Counted from the stretch's first letter, positions 35,699 through 45,337 are shown. The stretch: DNA of 64,000 bases from an uncultured Duodenibacillus sp. (GCA_944390715.1 CALXQS010000003.1:62001-126000); one strand, 5' to 3'. Notes: generated from the letters alone by a model not told the origin. A program made the numbers and translations.

Positions 35699-36765
35699 AA
35701 AAAGAATCCAAGCAAGCCGCGTGCAAGCTCAGTGGCCTTTGGCAGGATCCGTTTGAGTTTTCCCGGGCGTTGACAGCCTGGCAGCAGCGTTCAGGGCGGC
35801 ATGATCTGCCCTGGATGGTGCCTGATGCGTACTGCAGGTGGCTGAGCGAAATCATGCTGCAGCAAACGCAGGTCTCTGTCGTCATCGGCTATTACGAACG
35901 GTTTTTGAAGCGCTTTCCAACGGTGGCTGATCTTGCCTGCGCCAAAGAGTCCGACGTCATGAGCCTATGGTCGGGCTTGGGCTACTATGCCCGCGCGCGA
36001 AATTTGCTTAAGGCTGCTCAGATGGTCATGCGCGAGTTCGCGGGCGTCTTTCCGACAACTGCAAGCGAGCTGCAAAAGCTTCCCGGCGTCGGAAAAAGTA
36101 CGGCTGCCGCCGTGGCCTCTTTTTGCAGCGGCGAGCCTGCGGCAATTTGCGACGGAAACGTCAAGCGCGTTTTGTCGCGCGTTGCCGCTTTTGATGAACC
36201 CGTAGATGCGGCGCACGGAACGCAGGCGATTTGGGGCCTGGCGCAGGAATTGATTTTGGCTGAGGCTCCCGGCGTTTTCAATCAAGCCATGATGGATCTG
36301 GGGGCGATGATCTGCACGAGAACGCATCCAAAGTGTCTTCTGTGTCCGGTAAGCAGCTTTTGCCGCGCCAGAGCGCTCAATGCTGAGGAGCGCTATCCCG
36401 TCAAGAAGCCAGCCCGGGAAAAAGAAAAGCGGCTTTTGCAGCTGGGGCTTTGGATGCAGAACGATTCAGTCGTTGTCATTGAGCGCACGCAAAAGGATAT
36501 ATGGCGCGGATTGTGGTGTCTGCCGGAGCTTTCGCAATTTTGCGGCATCAAGCTGGCTGCTTCAGAAACTCTGAAAATGCTTCAGGGCTTTTTGATTGAG
36601 CGCTTTGCGCATACGCTCACCCATCGTGAGCTCACCATTGAGATCTATCGCGTCAAGGGGCCGCTCAAAAAAGGGCAGCCGATTAGAGGGCTTAGCTCGA
36701 AGGATGTTGAGAGCGCGCCGCTGCCCGCGCCCATCAAGGCGTTTTTGCTAAGGCAGCTGCAATAA
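35686..36765 (+). CDS. mutY: A/G-specific adenine glycosylase
   Basis: 359 residues. It removes adenine opposite 8-oxoG, complementing MutM. Catalytic Glu lies in WLSEIMLQQTQV, the HhH motif in LPGVGKSTAAAV, and the 4Fe-4S loop follows the C-x6-C-x2-C-x5-C pattern (CTRTHPKCLLCPVSSFC). The C-terminal NUDIX-like domain (about 235-355) is present. Start 35686 (MPKIKKES) overlaps the end of mutM. Its 3' end overlaps the convergent rapZ by 32 bp. Confidence 0.95.
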   Translation: MPKIKKESKQAACKLSGLWQDPFEFSRALTAWQQRSGRHDLPWMVPDAYCRWLSEIMLQQTQVSVVIGYYERFLKRFPTVADLACAKESDVMSLWSGLGYYARARNLLKAAQMVMREFAGVFPTTASELQKLPGVGKSTAAAVASFCSGEPAAICDGNVKRVLSRVAAFDEPVDAAHGTQAIWGLAQELILAEAPGVFNQAMMDLGAMICTRTHPKCLLCPVSSFCRARALNAEERYPVKKPAREKEKRLLQLGLWMQNDSVVVIERTQKDIWRGLWCLPELSQFCGIKLAASETLKMLQGFLIERFAHTLTHRELTIEIYRVKGPLKKGQPIRGLSSKDVESAPLPAPIKAFLLRQLQ

Positions 36766-37639
36766 GGCCTTTGCGTGCAAGCTGCCGGTGACGAACCACC
36801 GTCATCATGAGGGGGGCAAAGCGGTCGGCAAGTTTTTGACTTACGTAGACGCTGCGGTGCTGGCCTCCCGTGCAGCCGATTGCAATCGTTAGGTAATGAC
36901 GGTTTTGCGCTTCGTACGACGGAATCCATTTGGTGAGAAAGGCGCTGATGTCGTTGATCATCATCTGAGCGGCTTCGCTTTTGTCGAGAAAGTCGATCAC
37001 GGGCTGATCAAGCCCTGTGAGCGGGCGCAGCGCGCGGTCATAGTATGGGTTGGGGAGGTTTCTGACGTCAAAGACAAGATCGGCTACAACCGGAATGCCG
37101 TGCTTGAAGGCAAAGCTCTCAAAGGCAAGCATCATGTTTGAGGGATCGGCGTCGGCAAACTCCTGCACGCTGTCGCGCAGCGTATTCGGAAGCATGCGCG
37201 TGGTGTCGATGACGCAGGCCAATTGCGCGGCAGGCTCGAGAATCTCTCTTTCTCGGCTGATGGCCTCCGACAAGCTCAGCGTGCTGCCGTTGACGATGGT
37301 CAGCGGATGGCGTCGCCGCGTTTCAGAAAAGCGCTGCACCAGTTCCGGCGTCGAGGCTGTTAGAAACAGCACGCGGACATCAAAGCCTTCAGCTTTGAGC
37401 TTGTCGAACTCAACCTGTGCAGCGGCCAGATTGAGCTGACTTCTAGCGTCAATTGAAACAGCGATGCGCGTGTGGCCATGCCGAGCGAGGTCGACAACAA
37501 CAATGCTCAGGAAGTCCGAAGGCAGGTTGTCGATGCAGTAGTAGCCGCTGTCTTCGAGCTGACGGATGGCAATGGATTTTCCGGAACCGGAAAGGCCGGT
37601 CACGATAATGACCCGGCCGACGGATGCAGTGTTTGGCAT
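36734..37639 (-). CDS. rapZ: RNase adapter protein RapZ
   Basis: 301 residues. Walker A GLSGSGKS (about 15-22) and the C-terminal signature AIGCTGGQHRSVYV identify RapZ/YvcJ. In enterobacteria it links GlcN6P status to decay of the small RNA GlmZ; in beta-proteobacteria that RNA is not known, so the target is open. Start MPNTASVG at 37639. It follows ptsN without the usual hprK between them. Confidence 0.95.
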   Translation of the reverse strand: MPNTASVGRVIIVTGLSGSGKSIAIRQLEDSGYYCIDNLPSDFLSIVVVDLARHGHTRIAVSIDARSQLNLAAAQVEFDKLKAEGFDVRVLFLTASTPELVQRFSETRRRHPLTIVNGSTLSLSEAISREREILEPAAQLACVIDTTRMLPNTLRDSVQEFADADPSNMMLAFESFAFKHGIPVVADLVFDVRNLPNPYYDRALRPLTGLDQPVIDFLDKSEAAQMMINDISAFLTKWIPSYEAQNRHYLTIAIGCTGGQHRSVYVSQKLADRFAPLMMTVVRHRQLARKGLIAAALAKTP

Positions 37640-37854
37640 GGCTGGCGAAAGCTTCGTGTTTAAAGGCGCGCTGCGCTGCAGCGCATGTTCAAGCCGCAGC
37701 AAAGGAAAAGACGCCGAATGATTCTCGCACGAAACCGAGCCGCATGACTCGAAATAAGATGTTTGACTGAGACCGCAAGCGTCACGACCGCAGGAAGTCC
37801 TCAGGAGCGTTTTTTAGAGCGTTGAGAGTGCAAAAAGCCACAAAGCAGAGCAGA

Positions 37855-38394
37855 CTAGGCGCGGTTCTCCTCGGTCGTCTGCTGCGCTTCGTCTTCTTTA
37901 GGGTAGTCTTCTTCCGAAGCGGCTTGAGGTTCTGGAACGGGCGGCGTCCAGCTGCCGATGAACTGACAAATCTCCAAAGGGGTTTCAAGCGAGAGGAGCT
38001 TCAGTTTGGTTTCCTTGTCTTTGAGAAGCTCAGAAATTTCGCTGAGAACATCGAGATACTTGTCAGGATCATCCTTGGGGATCATGACCGCAAAGAAAAG
38101 CCGCGCACGGCGGTTGTCGGGCGTATCAAAGGCAACGGACTCTTTGGTGCGCAGGACGGCAAGCGCGAGCGTATCAAGTCCTTCGACGCGGCCATGAGGA
38201 ATCGCCACGCCTCCGCCCAGACAGGTGCTGCCGAGACGTTCGCGTGCATTGAGTGCGTCAAAAACCACTTGGTGGCTGATGCCGGCACAGTGTTCCACAA
38301 TGAGGGAAATTTGTTCAAAAGCGCGCTTGCGGCTGGTGATGTCGCTGTCAAGCTCAATGCAGTCGAGTGTAAGTAAAGAGGCGATGTGATTCAT
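37855..38394 (-). CDS. ptsN: PTS-Ntr EIIA component
   Basis: 179 residues. Phosphorylated His67 lies in GGVAIPHGRV. It is the output protein of the nitrogen phosphotransferase system. The core ends near residue 155; the rest is an acidic Glu/Pro/Asp tail (PEPQAASEEDYPKEDEAQQ) not usual in PtsN. Start MNHIASLL at 38394; the frame runs far upstream without similarity. Normally hpf lies between rpoN and ptsN; here that place holds a DUF4143 ATPase. Confidence 0.93.
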   Translation of the reverse strand: MNHIASLLTLDCIELDSDITSRKRAFEQISLIVEHCAGISHQVVFDALNARERLGSTCLGGGVAIPHGRVEGLDTLALAVLRTKESVAFDTPDNRRARLFFAVMIPKDDPDKYLDVLSEISELLKDKETKLKLLSLETPLEICQFIGSWTPPVPEPQAASEEDYPKEDEAQQTTEENRA

Positions 38395-38715
38395 ACTGAT
38401 CCCGGGCCGGTTCTCAGAAAAACAAATAGACAAAAGCGCAGCATCCGAGAATTCCCAGGCGGATTTAAAACGAGGCGCAGCTCCTGAAAGCAAGAAGAAA
38501 AGCTTCCAGCATCCAGGACGCCGCAACGCACGATAGCACAACTGCCGAATAGAGGCATCGTCCGTAAGCCTAGGAACTTGTGCATCAAGATGGAAATTTG
38601 GCGGCAAGCAGACAGGTGCTTGATCGCTTCGGAGTCCAACAAGGCGACTCGACTGGCCTGCAAGGCGGCAGGAGTCGAGCACTCCGTACGCATAGATGAA
38701 GTCCGCGAACTCAGG
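38395..38715. other. Intergenic region ptsN / DUF4143 copy 2
   Basis: 321 bp, presumably with the ptsN promoter. I looked for a remnant of hpf and found none that I can defend. Confidence 0.4.
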
Positions 38716-39876
38716 TTAATTTGATTCGGAACCAGCAAAAATCCGAAAGCAATCCTTGGGTGAAACAATCTCAACGCTTGCGCCGGGGTAGGCTTCAAGA
38801 AAAGTCTTTGCATGCGGAGTTGTTTTAACCGACGACGAGAGCTTGCATTCAAAGGCGCGCATTTTGCCGTCCAAGACCTCGACGAAGTCTAATTCTTTAG
38901 GCCTTCTGTCAGTTGTTCTCCAGAAATACATTTCTGTGAAATCGCGTCGATTATCGTGCAGCTTGACTCGTTCCATGAAAAAAAAGTTTTCCCACAGAGC
39001 TCCTGCATCGCTGCGGGCGGCCAAGGGAGAGAAGTCGTTGATCAATGCATTTCTGACGCCCGTATCGAAGAAATAAATCTTTTTGCCTTTCTTTATTTCG
39101 TTGGCAAGATTTCGTGATAAAGATGGACAGAGGCGAATCAGTGAAGCTTTCTGCAGACGATCCACGTAGTCCTCGACAGTCAGGCGATTCAGTCCTACCT
39201 CTCTGGCCAAGCTGTCGTAAGAGATCTCCGATCCAACGCTGTATGCCAGAATTTTCAGAAGTTTTCTCAGTTTTGCAGGATATTTGATGACGTTCTCGTC
39301 AAAAAAATCGCGCAGCAAATAACCTTCGCAGTAGTCCATCAAGTACGCCCGTGCTTGTTCGGGCTGTTCGCAGACCAAAGGCATCATTCCGTAAACTATT
39401 CTGTGCTCAATGTTCTCGATAAGATTTCCCCAGCCGGAATCTGCCGCTATTTCGTCTAGTGAAAAAGGCCACATCTGTCTTGAAACAACGCGTCCCAATG
39501 CAGACTCTTTGATGGCAATCAAATAAAAAGCCGACGAACTCGTCATGAAAATTTGCCGTGGTTCTTTTAGTTTTTCATTGGCATCAACAAGCAGCTTGAC
39601 GATGCTGCTGATATCGGCGATTTTGTGGGCTTCGTCAATCACGATGGCTTTGCCTTGAAGCAAAGCGTTCAAAACATCACCTTGCGTTTGAAAATTTAAT
39701 TCTTCAGATACGCCTGGCAGATCTGCATTAAACCATCGACATGGTGTCTGAGTGACGAGATGTTCGAGCAAAGTGCTTTTTCCGATACGCCTCGGACCAT
39801 AGAGAACCACCGCTCTAGGCGGCGTATCCTTCAACAGCTCTCCTTCGAGAAATCGATGGATGTATTTGTGTTTCAT
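38716..39876 (-). CDS. AAA ATPase with DUF4143 domain, copy 2
   Basis: 386 residues, the same length as copy 1 but clearly diverged. Walker A GPRRIGKST (27-35), Walker B AIVIDEAHK, winged-helix ISYDSLAREVGLNRLTVEDY, and the C-terminus GVRNALINDFSPLAARSDAG, LWENFFFMERVKL, LDFVEVLDGK and AFECKLSS. Many blocks are shared with copy 1 (WENFFFMER, NEIKKGKKIYF). It is inserted between rpoN and ptsN. A 16-bp perfect inverted repeat overlaps its start codon. Confidence 0.88.
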   Translation of the reverse strand: MKHKYIHRFLEGELLKDTPPRAVVLYGPRRIGKSTLLEHLVTQTPCRWFNADLPGVSEELNFQTQGDVLNALLQGKAIVIDEAHKIADISSIVKLLVDANEKLKEPRQIFMTSSSAFYLIAIKESALGRVVSRQMWPFSLDEIAADSGWGNLIENIEHRIVYGMMPLVCEQPEQARAYLMDYCEGYLLRDFFDENVIKYPAKLRKLLKILAYSVGSEISYDSLAREVGLNRLTVEDYVDRLQKASLIRLCPSLSRNLANEIKKGKKIYFFDTGVRNALINDFSPLAARSDAGALWENFFFMERVKLHDNRRDFTEMYFWRTTDRRPKELDFVEVLDGKMRAFECKLSSSVKTTPHAKTFLEAYPGASVEIVSPKDCFRIFAGSESN

Positions 39877-39942
39877 GCAAAAATCCTCAGTAAACTGAGT
39901 TTTATTGTATCAATATTTATTACTCAACTGAGGATTTTTGCA
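39876..39942. promoter_or_regulatory. Inverted repeat overlapping the start of DUF4143 copy 2
   Basis: Left arm TGCAAAAATCCTCAGT (39876-39891) includes one base of the start codon and pairs perfectly with 39927-39942. Inside are further CTCAGT/ACTGAG half-sites. The sequence is unrelated to the dyad of copy 1 but occupies the same place, suggesting a common autoregulatory design. Confidence 0.65.
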
Positions 39943-40283
39943 TTCGCATGGGCGTCGCTGACGCTGCCTGAAAAAGGTTGACGGTTTTTGCATTGATTGA
40001 CTGATTGAGTTGACAGGTAAGTTATCTCTCGCCTGCATCACCTCAACAGATTCTTTGATGAAAGCCGATTTCGGTTGACGGCTGGACCTGATTTGGTTGT
40101 CGACTTGCAGGCTTTCCGTTTGAAGTCTTTTTCAAGTTTATTCCTGGTTTTGCTTCATTTTTTTTCCGGTCTGCCCGAGAGGCTGTCCAAGTCGGCAAGA
40201 TGCTGCATGACAAAACGCCCAGACTGCTGCGGATCTATTTGGAAGAGCTCAAGCAGCTTTCACTCGAGGAGTGAACAACATGC
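39877..40283. other. Intergenic region rpoN / DUF4143 copy 2
   Basis: 407 bp. Besides the inverted repeat at 39876-39942 there is an open plus-strand stretch ending at about 40275 (last residues LLRIYLEELKQLSLEE) that might be the tail of a lost gene. No hpf was recognised. Confidence 0.4.
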
Positions 40284-41768
40284 CTATATTTGAGAGCGAG
40301 CTGCTTTGCGCAGCGACCGAGCAGCAATGTGTTCAAGCTCTCGGTACTTGGCGACCGTGCGGCGGGCGACGATGATGCCTTCCGAGGCGAGCATCTCGGC
40401 AATGGCGCCGTCCGAGAGAGGCTTTGCGGGGTTTTCGGACGCGATGATTTCGATAATGCGCCGGCGTACGGCAGCCGTGCTGACCGCTTCGCCGTCTGAA
40501 GCGCTGAAGCCCGCGCCGAAAAAGTGCTTGAGTTCAAACGTGCCCAGAGGCGTCTGCATGAATTTTCCAGCTGTGGCTCGGCTGACGGTGGACTCCGACA
40601 TGCCCAGGCGATTGGCGACGTCTTTTAAAAACAGGGGCTTAAGAGCGGACGGCCCTTTGGTGAAGAAGCTGCGCTGCATGTCGACGATGGTTTGCGCAAC
40701 GGCCGTGATGGTCGAAAAGCGATACTCGAGCGCATGGAGAAACTGTTTTGCCTGCGCAGCCTTTTGGTTCCAGCTTGTTTGTTCGTCTTTGGCGAGCTTT
40801 GCCTGCGTGAGAAGCTCGAAGTTTTCAAAGTCAAAGCTAAGCCTCGGCACAACAGCCGTGTTGAGCTTGGCAATCCAGATGTCTTTCTCTCGCACAAGGA
40901 CAATTTCCGGCACCACAAACGAGAGGCTTCGCATGTCGGCAAAGTCTGCCGCAGGATGCGGATTGAGCGTGCCGATAAGCGCAAACGCAGTCTCAACGTC
41001 TCCTACGGAGGCCTCGAGCGTTTTGGCGGCCTTCCTGAAGTCTCGCTTCATGATTTCGGCTGGGCACTCATGAAGAAGCCGAGCCGCAAGGCGGCAATGT
41101 TCGGGCGTTGCGTCCGGGTTGTCCTTGCTTTGCTCCAGGCGGCGAAGCTGGATGATCAAAGCTTCGCAGGCATCAGAGGCTCCGACGCCGGCCGGATCAA
41201 AGCTCTGAAGCAGAGCAAGAGCGGCCTGCGCCTCTTGCAGAGAACAGGGCTCAGGGCAGTTTGCAAAAATTTCGGCAAGAGGCTCGGCCAAAAAGCCTTC
41301 CTCGTTGAGATTTCCAATGAGCCACTCGACGTGTGCGGCGCTTTTTTCATCGATGCGCGCGCAGGCGAGCTGCTCGAGCAGATGCTGCGAAAGCGTTCCG
41401 ATGCTTGCGATGTTTTCAAAGGGATCTCGCGCTTCGCCTTCGTAATCGGCGGGCGTCTTCTTCCAAGTCAATACGGCAGGCTCTTTGGAGCGCTCGAAGT
41501 CTGCGGCAACGCCGACGGAGTCGTCAAAAAAAGCGCGCTGCAGACCTTCACCCTGAGGGGCGTCTTGATCGCCTTCGGGTGCATTTTGACCTTCTGCAGC
41601 TTCGTCGTCTGCGGCTTCAAGAAAGGGGTTTGCGGCAAGCGCATCGTCAACGGCCTGCTGCAGTTCGGGGCCGGTGAGCTGCAGCAGTTCGACCGACTGG
41701 CGCTGCACGGCGGTAAGCGTCGTGCGCTGAGAGACCTGCGTTGCGAGACTGACCGAGAGCGAAGCCAT
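40284..41768 (-). CDS. rpoN: RNA polymerase sigma-54 factor
   Basis: 494 residues. Region I Gln/Leu-rich N-terminus (LSLATQ-like start, QRQSVELLQLTGPELQQAV), an acidic region II (about 60-100), core-binding domain, HTH and the RpoN box ARRTVAKYRE near residue 475. It directs transcription from -24/-12 promoters with enhancer-binding proteins. It follows lptB by 14 bp on the same strand, the standard proteobacterial order. Confidence 0.97.
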   Translation of the reverse strand: MASLSVSLATQVSQRTTLTAVQRQSVELLQLTGPELQQAVDDALAANPFLEAADDEAAEGQNAPEGDQDAPQGEGLQRAFFDDSVGVAADFERSKEPAVLTWKKTPADYEGEARDPFENIASIGTLSQHLLEQLACARIDEKSAAHVEWLIGNLNEEGFLAEPLAEIFANCPEPCSLQEAQAALALLQSFDPAGVGASDACEALIIQLRRLEQSKDNPDATPEHCRLAARLLHECPAEIMKRDFRKAAKTLEASVGDVETAFALIGTLNPHPAADFADMRSLSFVVPEIVLVREKDIWIAKLNTAVVPRLSFDFENFELLTQAKLAKDEQTSWNQKAAQAKQFLHALEYRFSTITAVAQTIVDMQRSFFTKGPSALKPLFLKDVANRLGMSESTVSRATAGKFMQTPLGTFELKHFFGAGFSASDGEAVSTAAVRRRIIEIIASENPAKPLSDGAIAEMLASEGIIVARRTVAKYRELEHIAARSLRKAARSQI

Positions 41769-41782
41769 GACGAGGATTGCCG

Positions 41783-42538
41783 CTACATGCGGAAGTTTTC
41801 GCCGAGATAAATCTTGCGGACCGATTCGTTGGAGATGATTTCCTCGGCCGAGCCGCGTGCGAGCACTTCGCCCTCATTGATGATGTAGGCATGATCGCAA
41901 ATGCCCAGCGTCTCGCGCACGTTGTGGTCGGTGATGAGCACGCCGATGCCGCGGTCCTTTAAAAACCGCACGATGCGCTGAATTTCAATGACGGCAATGG
42001 GGTCGACGCCGGCAAAGGGCTCGTCAAGAAGAATGAAGTTGGGGTCGGCGGCAAGCGAGCGGGCAATTTCCGTGCGGCGCCGCTCGCCGCCCGAGAGCGA
42101 CATTGCCATGTTGGTGCGAATGTGCGTGATCTGCAGCTCTTCCAAAAGAGAATTGAGCCGCTCTTCGATTTCGGCTTTGGTGAGCTTTTCGCCCGTGCGC
42201 TTGACCTGCAGCTCGAGAATGGAGCGGATGTTGTCTTCGACGGAAAGCTTGCGAAAGACGCTTGCCTCCTGAGGCAGATAGCTGATGCCGAGGCGCGCGC
42301 GCTTATAGATGGGCAGATGCGTGATGTTCTCGCCGTCAAGAGCAATCGAGCCGCCGTTGGGAGGAACCAGCCCCACGATCATGTAGAAGGTCGTGGTTTT
42401 GCCCGCGCCGTTGGGGCCCAGAAGGCCCACGACTTCGCCGCTTTTGACGCGCACCGAAACGTCGCGCACGACTTTGCGCGCACCGTAGCGCTTCATGAGG
42501 TTGAGTGCTTCGAGCGTGTGAATGTTGGTCTCGGACAC
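41783..42538 (-). CDS. lptB: LPS export ATPase LptB
   Basis: 251 residues. Walker [10 protein letters not shown], signature [15 protein letters not shown] and Walker [11 protein letters not shown] are intact. It powers LptB2FG, which extracts lipopolysaccharide from the inner membrane. It sits in the kdsD-kdsC-lptC-lptA-lptB-rpoN series, on the minus strand, 63 bp after lptA. Confidence 0.97.
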   Translation of the reverse strand: MSETNIHTLEALNLMKRYGARKVVRDVSVRVKSGEVVGLLGPNGAGKTTTFYMIVGLVPPNGGSIALDGENITHLPIYKRARLGISYLPQEASVFRKLSVEDNIRSILELQVKRTGEKLTKAEIEERLNSLLEELQITHIRTNMAMSLSGGERRRTEIARSLAADPNFILLDEPFAGVDPIAVIEIQRIVRFLKDRGIGVLITDHNVRETLGICDHAYIINEGEVLARGSAEEIISNESVRKIYLGENFRM

Positions 42539-42601
42539 GGCTTGCTGCTTCCTTTGATGATGAGAAAAGTCTAAAAGGTCAAGACAAAAAATTCGTGCTG
42601 G

Positions 42602-43207
42602 CTATTGCGTCAAGCGCGTTGAGCCCGAAAGCGGAGCCGTGGCGCCCGTCTTGGGAGCGGCTTTTTGCTGCTGTCCTTTGTCCTTGGGGCGGGGCGCAAG
42701 CACGGTCGAGACGCGGCTGCGCTTGCCTTCGATCACTTTGCCCTCAACATATGAGCGGGCCGTGCGCAGGTTGTAGATGATTTTGTCGCCTTCAGTCGAG
42801 TCCTTGACAAGGCCGTTTTCGCTGCGCGCGAGCTTGGCGACCTCAATCAAAGTCACAATGTCCTTTTGCTCTTCATAGACGGCAATAAGCGAGCTGGCAT
42901 GCACCCATTCGTCAATGCCTTTGGTCTTGGGATCGCGGCGCTCCTTCATGCGCACGGGATTTCCCCACACGGTGAGCGTACGGTAGCCTTCGGGCGAAAT
43001 CGTCAGCTGCAGCTTGTTGCCCAGAATCTCCATCGTGCCTTGGTGAACTTCAACATTGCCCGTATAAATGGCAATCTGCTTGATTTCATCGCCGTCGAAG
43101 TGGTTGGCAGTGATTTCGATGGGCTTTTCGCGGTCGGCGGTTTCAGCCTGCGCAAAAGCGGCCGCGCAGGCGGCGATCAGTCCAAAGAGAATGTGACGGG
43201 TATTCAT
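42602..43207 (-). CDS. lptA: LPS periplasmic bridge protein LptA
   Basis: 201 residues. Signal peptide at 1-21 (ending AAAFAQA), then the OstA-like beta-jellyroll (EITANHFDGDEIKQIAIYTG to VEGKVIEGKRSRVSTVL), and a Pro/Ala/Lys-rich tail. It forms the periplasmic filament carrying LPS to LptDE. It lies 14 bp after lptC. Confidence 0.93.
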   Translation of the reverse strand: MNTRHILFGLIAACAAAFAQAETADREKPIEITANHFDGDEIKQIAIYTGNVEVHQGTMEILGNKLQLTISPEGYRTLTVWGNPVRMKERRDPKTKGIDEWVHASSLIAVYEEQKDIVTLIEVAKLARSENGLVKDSTEGDKIIYNLRTARSYVEGKVIEGKRSRVSTVLAPRPKDKGQQQKAAPKTGATAPLSGSTRLTQ

Positions 43208-43221
43208 AGCGAAAAAATTTA

Positions 43222-43806
43222 TCAGTTGTCGCGCCTTGGCGCGAAGATCGACTTGACGTTGGTGTGAATATTCACTGTTCTGTCGACGTTGTCAAGCGTA
43301 ATGCCGATGCCGGTGGTGACGTCTTCTCCGTGCTCGAGCACGACGGGCGCATCGGACTCAAGCACGCTTTTGTCGGGATAGACCGTGGCGTGCGGAGTCG
43401 TAAAGCGCATCGGCGGATCTTTGAGGTCGCCTGCGCGGGTGACCACGACGTTGCCGTTGAATAAAAACGTCTCGCCGTCATCCATGCTCTGACCTGTGTC
43501 GGCCGTGGCTCTCACCTGCGGTTCATCCACCGAGAGCGTCACCATGCGCGGCTTGATGCTCGACATGCGGCCGTCGGCAAAGTGCTCGGCATACTCAGCA
43601 AAAAGTCTGCGGTTGGCCGTTCCGTCAGGATTGAATTCAGTGACGGAAACGTTGCGGGCAATGAAGTCGGGCGAGTCGCGGTCAATGAAGGCTTGATTGG
43701 CTTCGATTTCCGCGCGAATGGAGTAGTAGTAGGAAACGGCGACCAGAACAACGAGCACGCCGATGCCGAATCCGGCGGTGATGCGATCGCGCAGGTAGAC
43801 CTTCAT
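43222..43806 (-). CDS. lptC: LPS export protein LptC
   Basis: 194 residues: one N-terminal TM segment (about 8-26, ITAGFGIGVLVVLVAVSYYY) and a periplasmic beta-jellyroll ending APRRDN. Anchors LptA to LptB2FG. Start MKVYLRDR at 43806, 2 bp after the kdsC stop; the pair is likely coupled. Confidence 0.92.
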   Translation of the reverse strand: MKVYLRDRITAGFGIGVLVVLVAVSYYYSIRAEIEANQAFIDRDSPDFIARNVSVTEFNPDGTANRRLFAEYAEHFADGRMSSIKPRMVTLSVDEPQVRATADTGQSMDDGETFLFNGNVVVTRAGDLKDPPMRFTTPHATVYPDKSVLESDAPVVLEHGEDVTTGIGITLDNVDRTVNIHTNVKSIFAPRRDN

Positions 43807-43808
43807 AG

Positions 43809-44351
43809 CTAGATCTTCCCTTGCACGTAGCGCGCCTTGACAAGAGCATCCCACTTGCCCTGCGCATGCAGAATGAATTCAGCCAGACTGCGAACGGCGC
43901 CGTTGCCTCCGTTTTTGGGCGCCACCCAGTCGACCATCGCGGCAATGGCGGGATCGGCGTCAGCCGGCGCCGTGCTCAAGCCCGCCATGTCGAGCACGGG
44001 GATGTCGGGCACGTCGTCACCCATGTAGGCGCACTCAGAGGCCGAGCAGCCGTGCTCGGCAAGAATTGATTCAAATGCGCGGGTTTTAAATTGCTTGCCC
44101 TGAGCAACCGAGCAGATGCCGAGCTCCGCTGCGCGGGCAGCCGTCTGCGCGGATACGCGTCCCGTGAGAATGGCCACGGGGATGCCCGCTGCCTGCAGCA
44201 TCTTGATGCCCAGACCGTCGCGTGCGTAAAAGCGCTTGACGGCTTCTCCTGCTTCACCGGTCCAGATTGAGCCGTCGGTCAGAACGCCGTCGACGTCAAG
44301 CACCACGAGCCGGACGCGCTTGGCGGCTTCTTTGGCTTTTTCCAAATCCAT
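43809..44351 (-). CDS. kdsC: KDO 8-phosphate phosphatase
   Basis: 180 residues, a C0-type HAD enzyme: VLDVDGVLTDG (about 19-29) is motif I, and motif III/IV GDDVPDIPVL is at about 119-128. It dephosphorylates KDO-8-P to KDO. Its ATG overlaps the kdsD stop by one base (TGATG), so translation is coupled. Confidence 0.95.
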   Translation of the reverse strand: MDLEKAKEAAKRVRLVVLDVDGVLTDGSIWTGEAGEAVKRFYARDGLGIKMLQAAGIPVAILTGRVSAQTAARAAELGICSVAQGKQFKTRAFESILAEHGCSASECAYMGDDVPDIPVLDMAGLSTAPADADPAIAAMVDWVAPKNGGNGAVRSLAEFILHAQGKWDALVKARYVQGKI

Positions 44352-45337
44352 CAAATCACCTTTGCCGTCATGAGATCATGAATGTGCAGGGCGCCCACCA
44401 GGTGCCCCTGGGCATCAACGACCAGAAGCTGGTTGATGAGCTTTTCGTCAAGAAGCTTGGCTGCGGCCGCAGCCATTGCTTCGGGAGCAATCGTTGCGGG
44501 CGTCTTGGTCATGACCTCTTCGATTTTAATGTTGCGGATGTCGCCGCGCTCTTCAATGAGGCGGCGCAGATCGCCTTCGGTGAAGATGCCCGTGACGCGC
44601 CGCTCGCTGTCGACGACAGCCGTCATGCCGATGTGCTTTTTGGTGATTTCGCGCACCGCTTGAAGAACGGTGATGCCCATCTGCACCGAGGGTACGGCCT
44701 CGCCCGTGCGCATGACGTCGCTTACATGCGTCAAGAGCCTGCGCCCGAGCGCGCCGCCCGGATGCGAGCGGGCGAAGTCTTCCTTGGTAAAGCCCTTGGC
44801 ATGCATGCAGGCCACGGCAAGCGCATCGCCCATGGCAAGCGTTGCGGTGGTCGACGAGGTGGGAGCGAGATTGAGCGGACAGGCCTCAAAGTCCACGTGC
44901 ACGTTGAGGTTGACGTCGGCGTTCTTTGACAAGGGGCTTGACGGATTTCCCGTGATGGTAATGAGGCTTGCCCCTTCACGCTTGATGACGGGGACAATCG
45001 TCAGAAGCTCGGCGGTCGAGCCGGAGTAGGAAATGCCGATGACGACGTCCTCGGCCGTGATCATGCCCAGATCGCCGTGAGCAGCTTCAGCGGCGTGCAC
45101 GAAAAAGGCAGGCGTGCCGGTTGAAGCAAGGGTGGCGGCGATTTTGCGCCCGATATGGCCGGACTTGCCGACGCCGCTTACCACAACGCGGCCGCGGCAG
45201 CTTAAAAGCAGTTCGACTGCGCGCGCGAAATGTCCCTCATCGAGCGTATCGGCAAGCTTGGTGACCGCCTGCGCCTCATGCAGAAGCACTTCGCGGCCGA
45301 GCTCAATGGCCCCGGCGGCGTCAAGAGTGTATTGCAT
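44351..45337 (-). CDS. kdsD: Arabinose 5-phosphate isomerase
   Basis: 328 residues: SIS domain (about 40-180, VVVSGVGKSGHIGRKIAATL, GDLGMITAEDVVIGISYSG) and two C-terminal CBS motifs (210-325, DVMRTGEAVPSV, EVMTKTPATIAPE). It makes arabinose 5-phosphate for KDO synthesis. First gene of the kdsD-rpoN series. Confidence 0.95.
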   Translation of the reverse strand: MQYTLDAAGAIELGREVLLHEAQAVTKLADTLDEGHFARAVELLLSCRGRVVVSGVGKSGHIGRKIAATLASTGTPAFFVHAAEAAHGDLGMITAEDVVIGISYSGSTAELLTIVPVIKREGASLITITGNPSSPLSKNADVNLNVHVDFEACPLNLAPTSSTTATLAMGDALAVACMHAKGFTKEDFARSHPGGALGRRLLTHVSDVMRTGEAVPSVQMGITVLQAVREITKKHIGMTAVVDSERRVTGIFTEGDLRRLIEERGDIRNIKIEEVMTKTPATIAPEAMAAAAAKLLDEKLINQLLVVDAQGHLVGALHIHDLMTAKVI

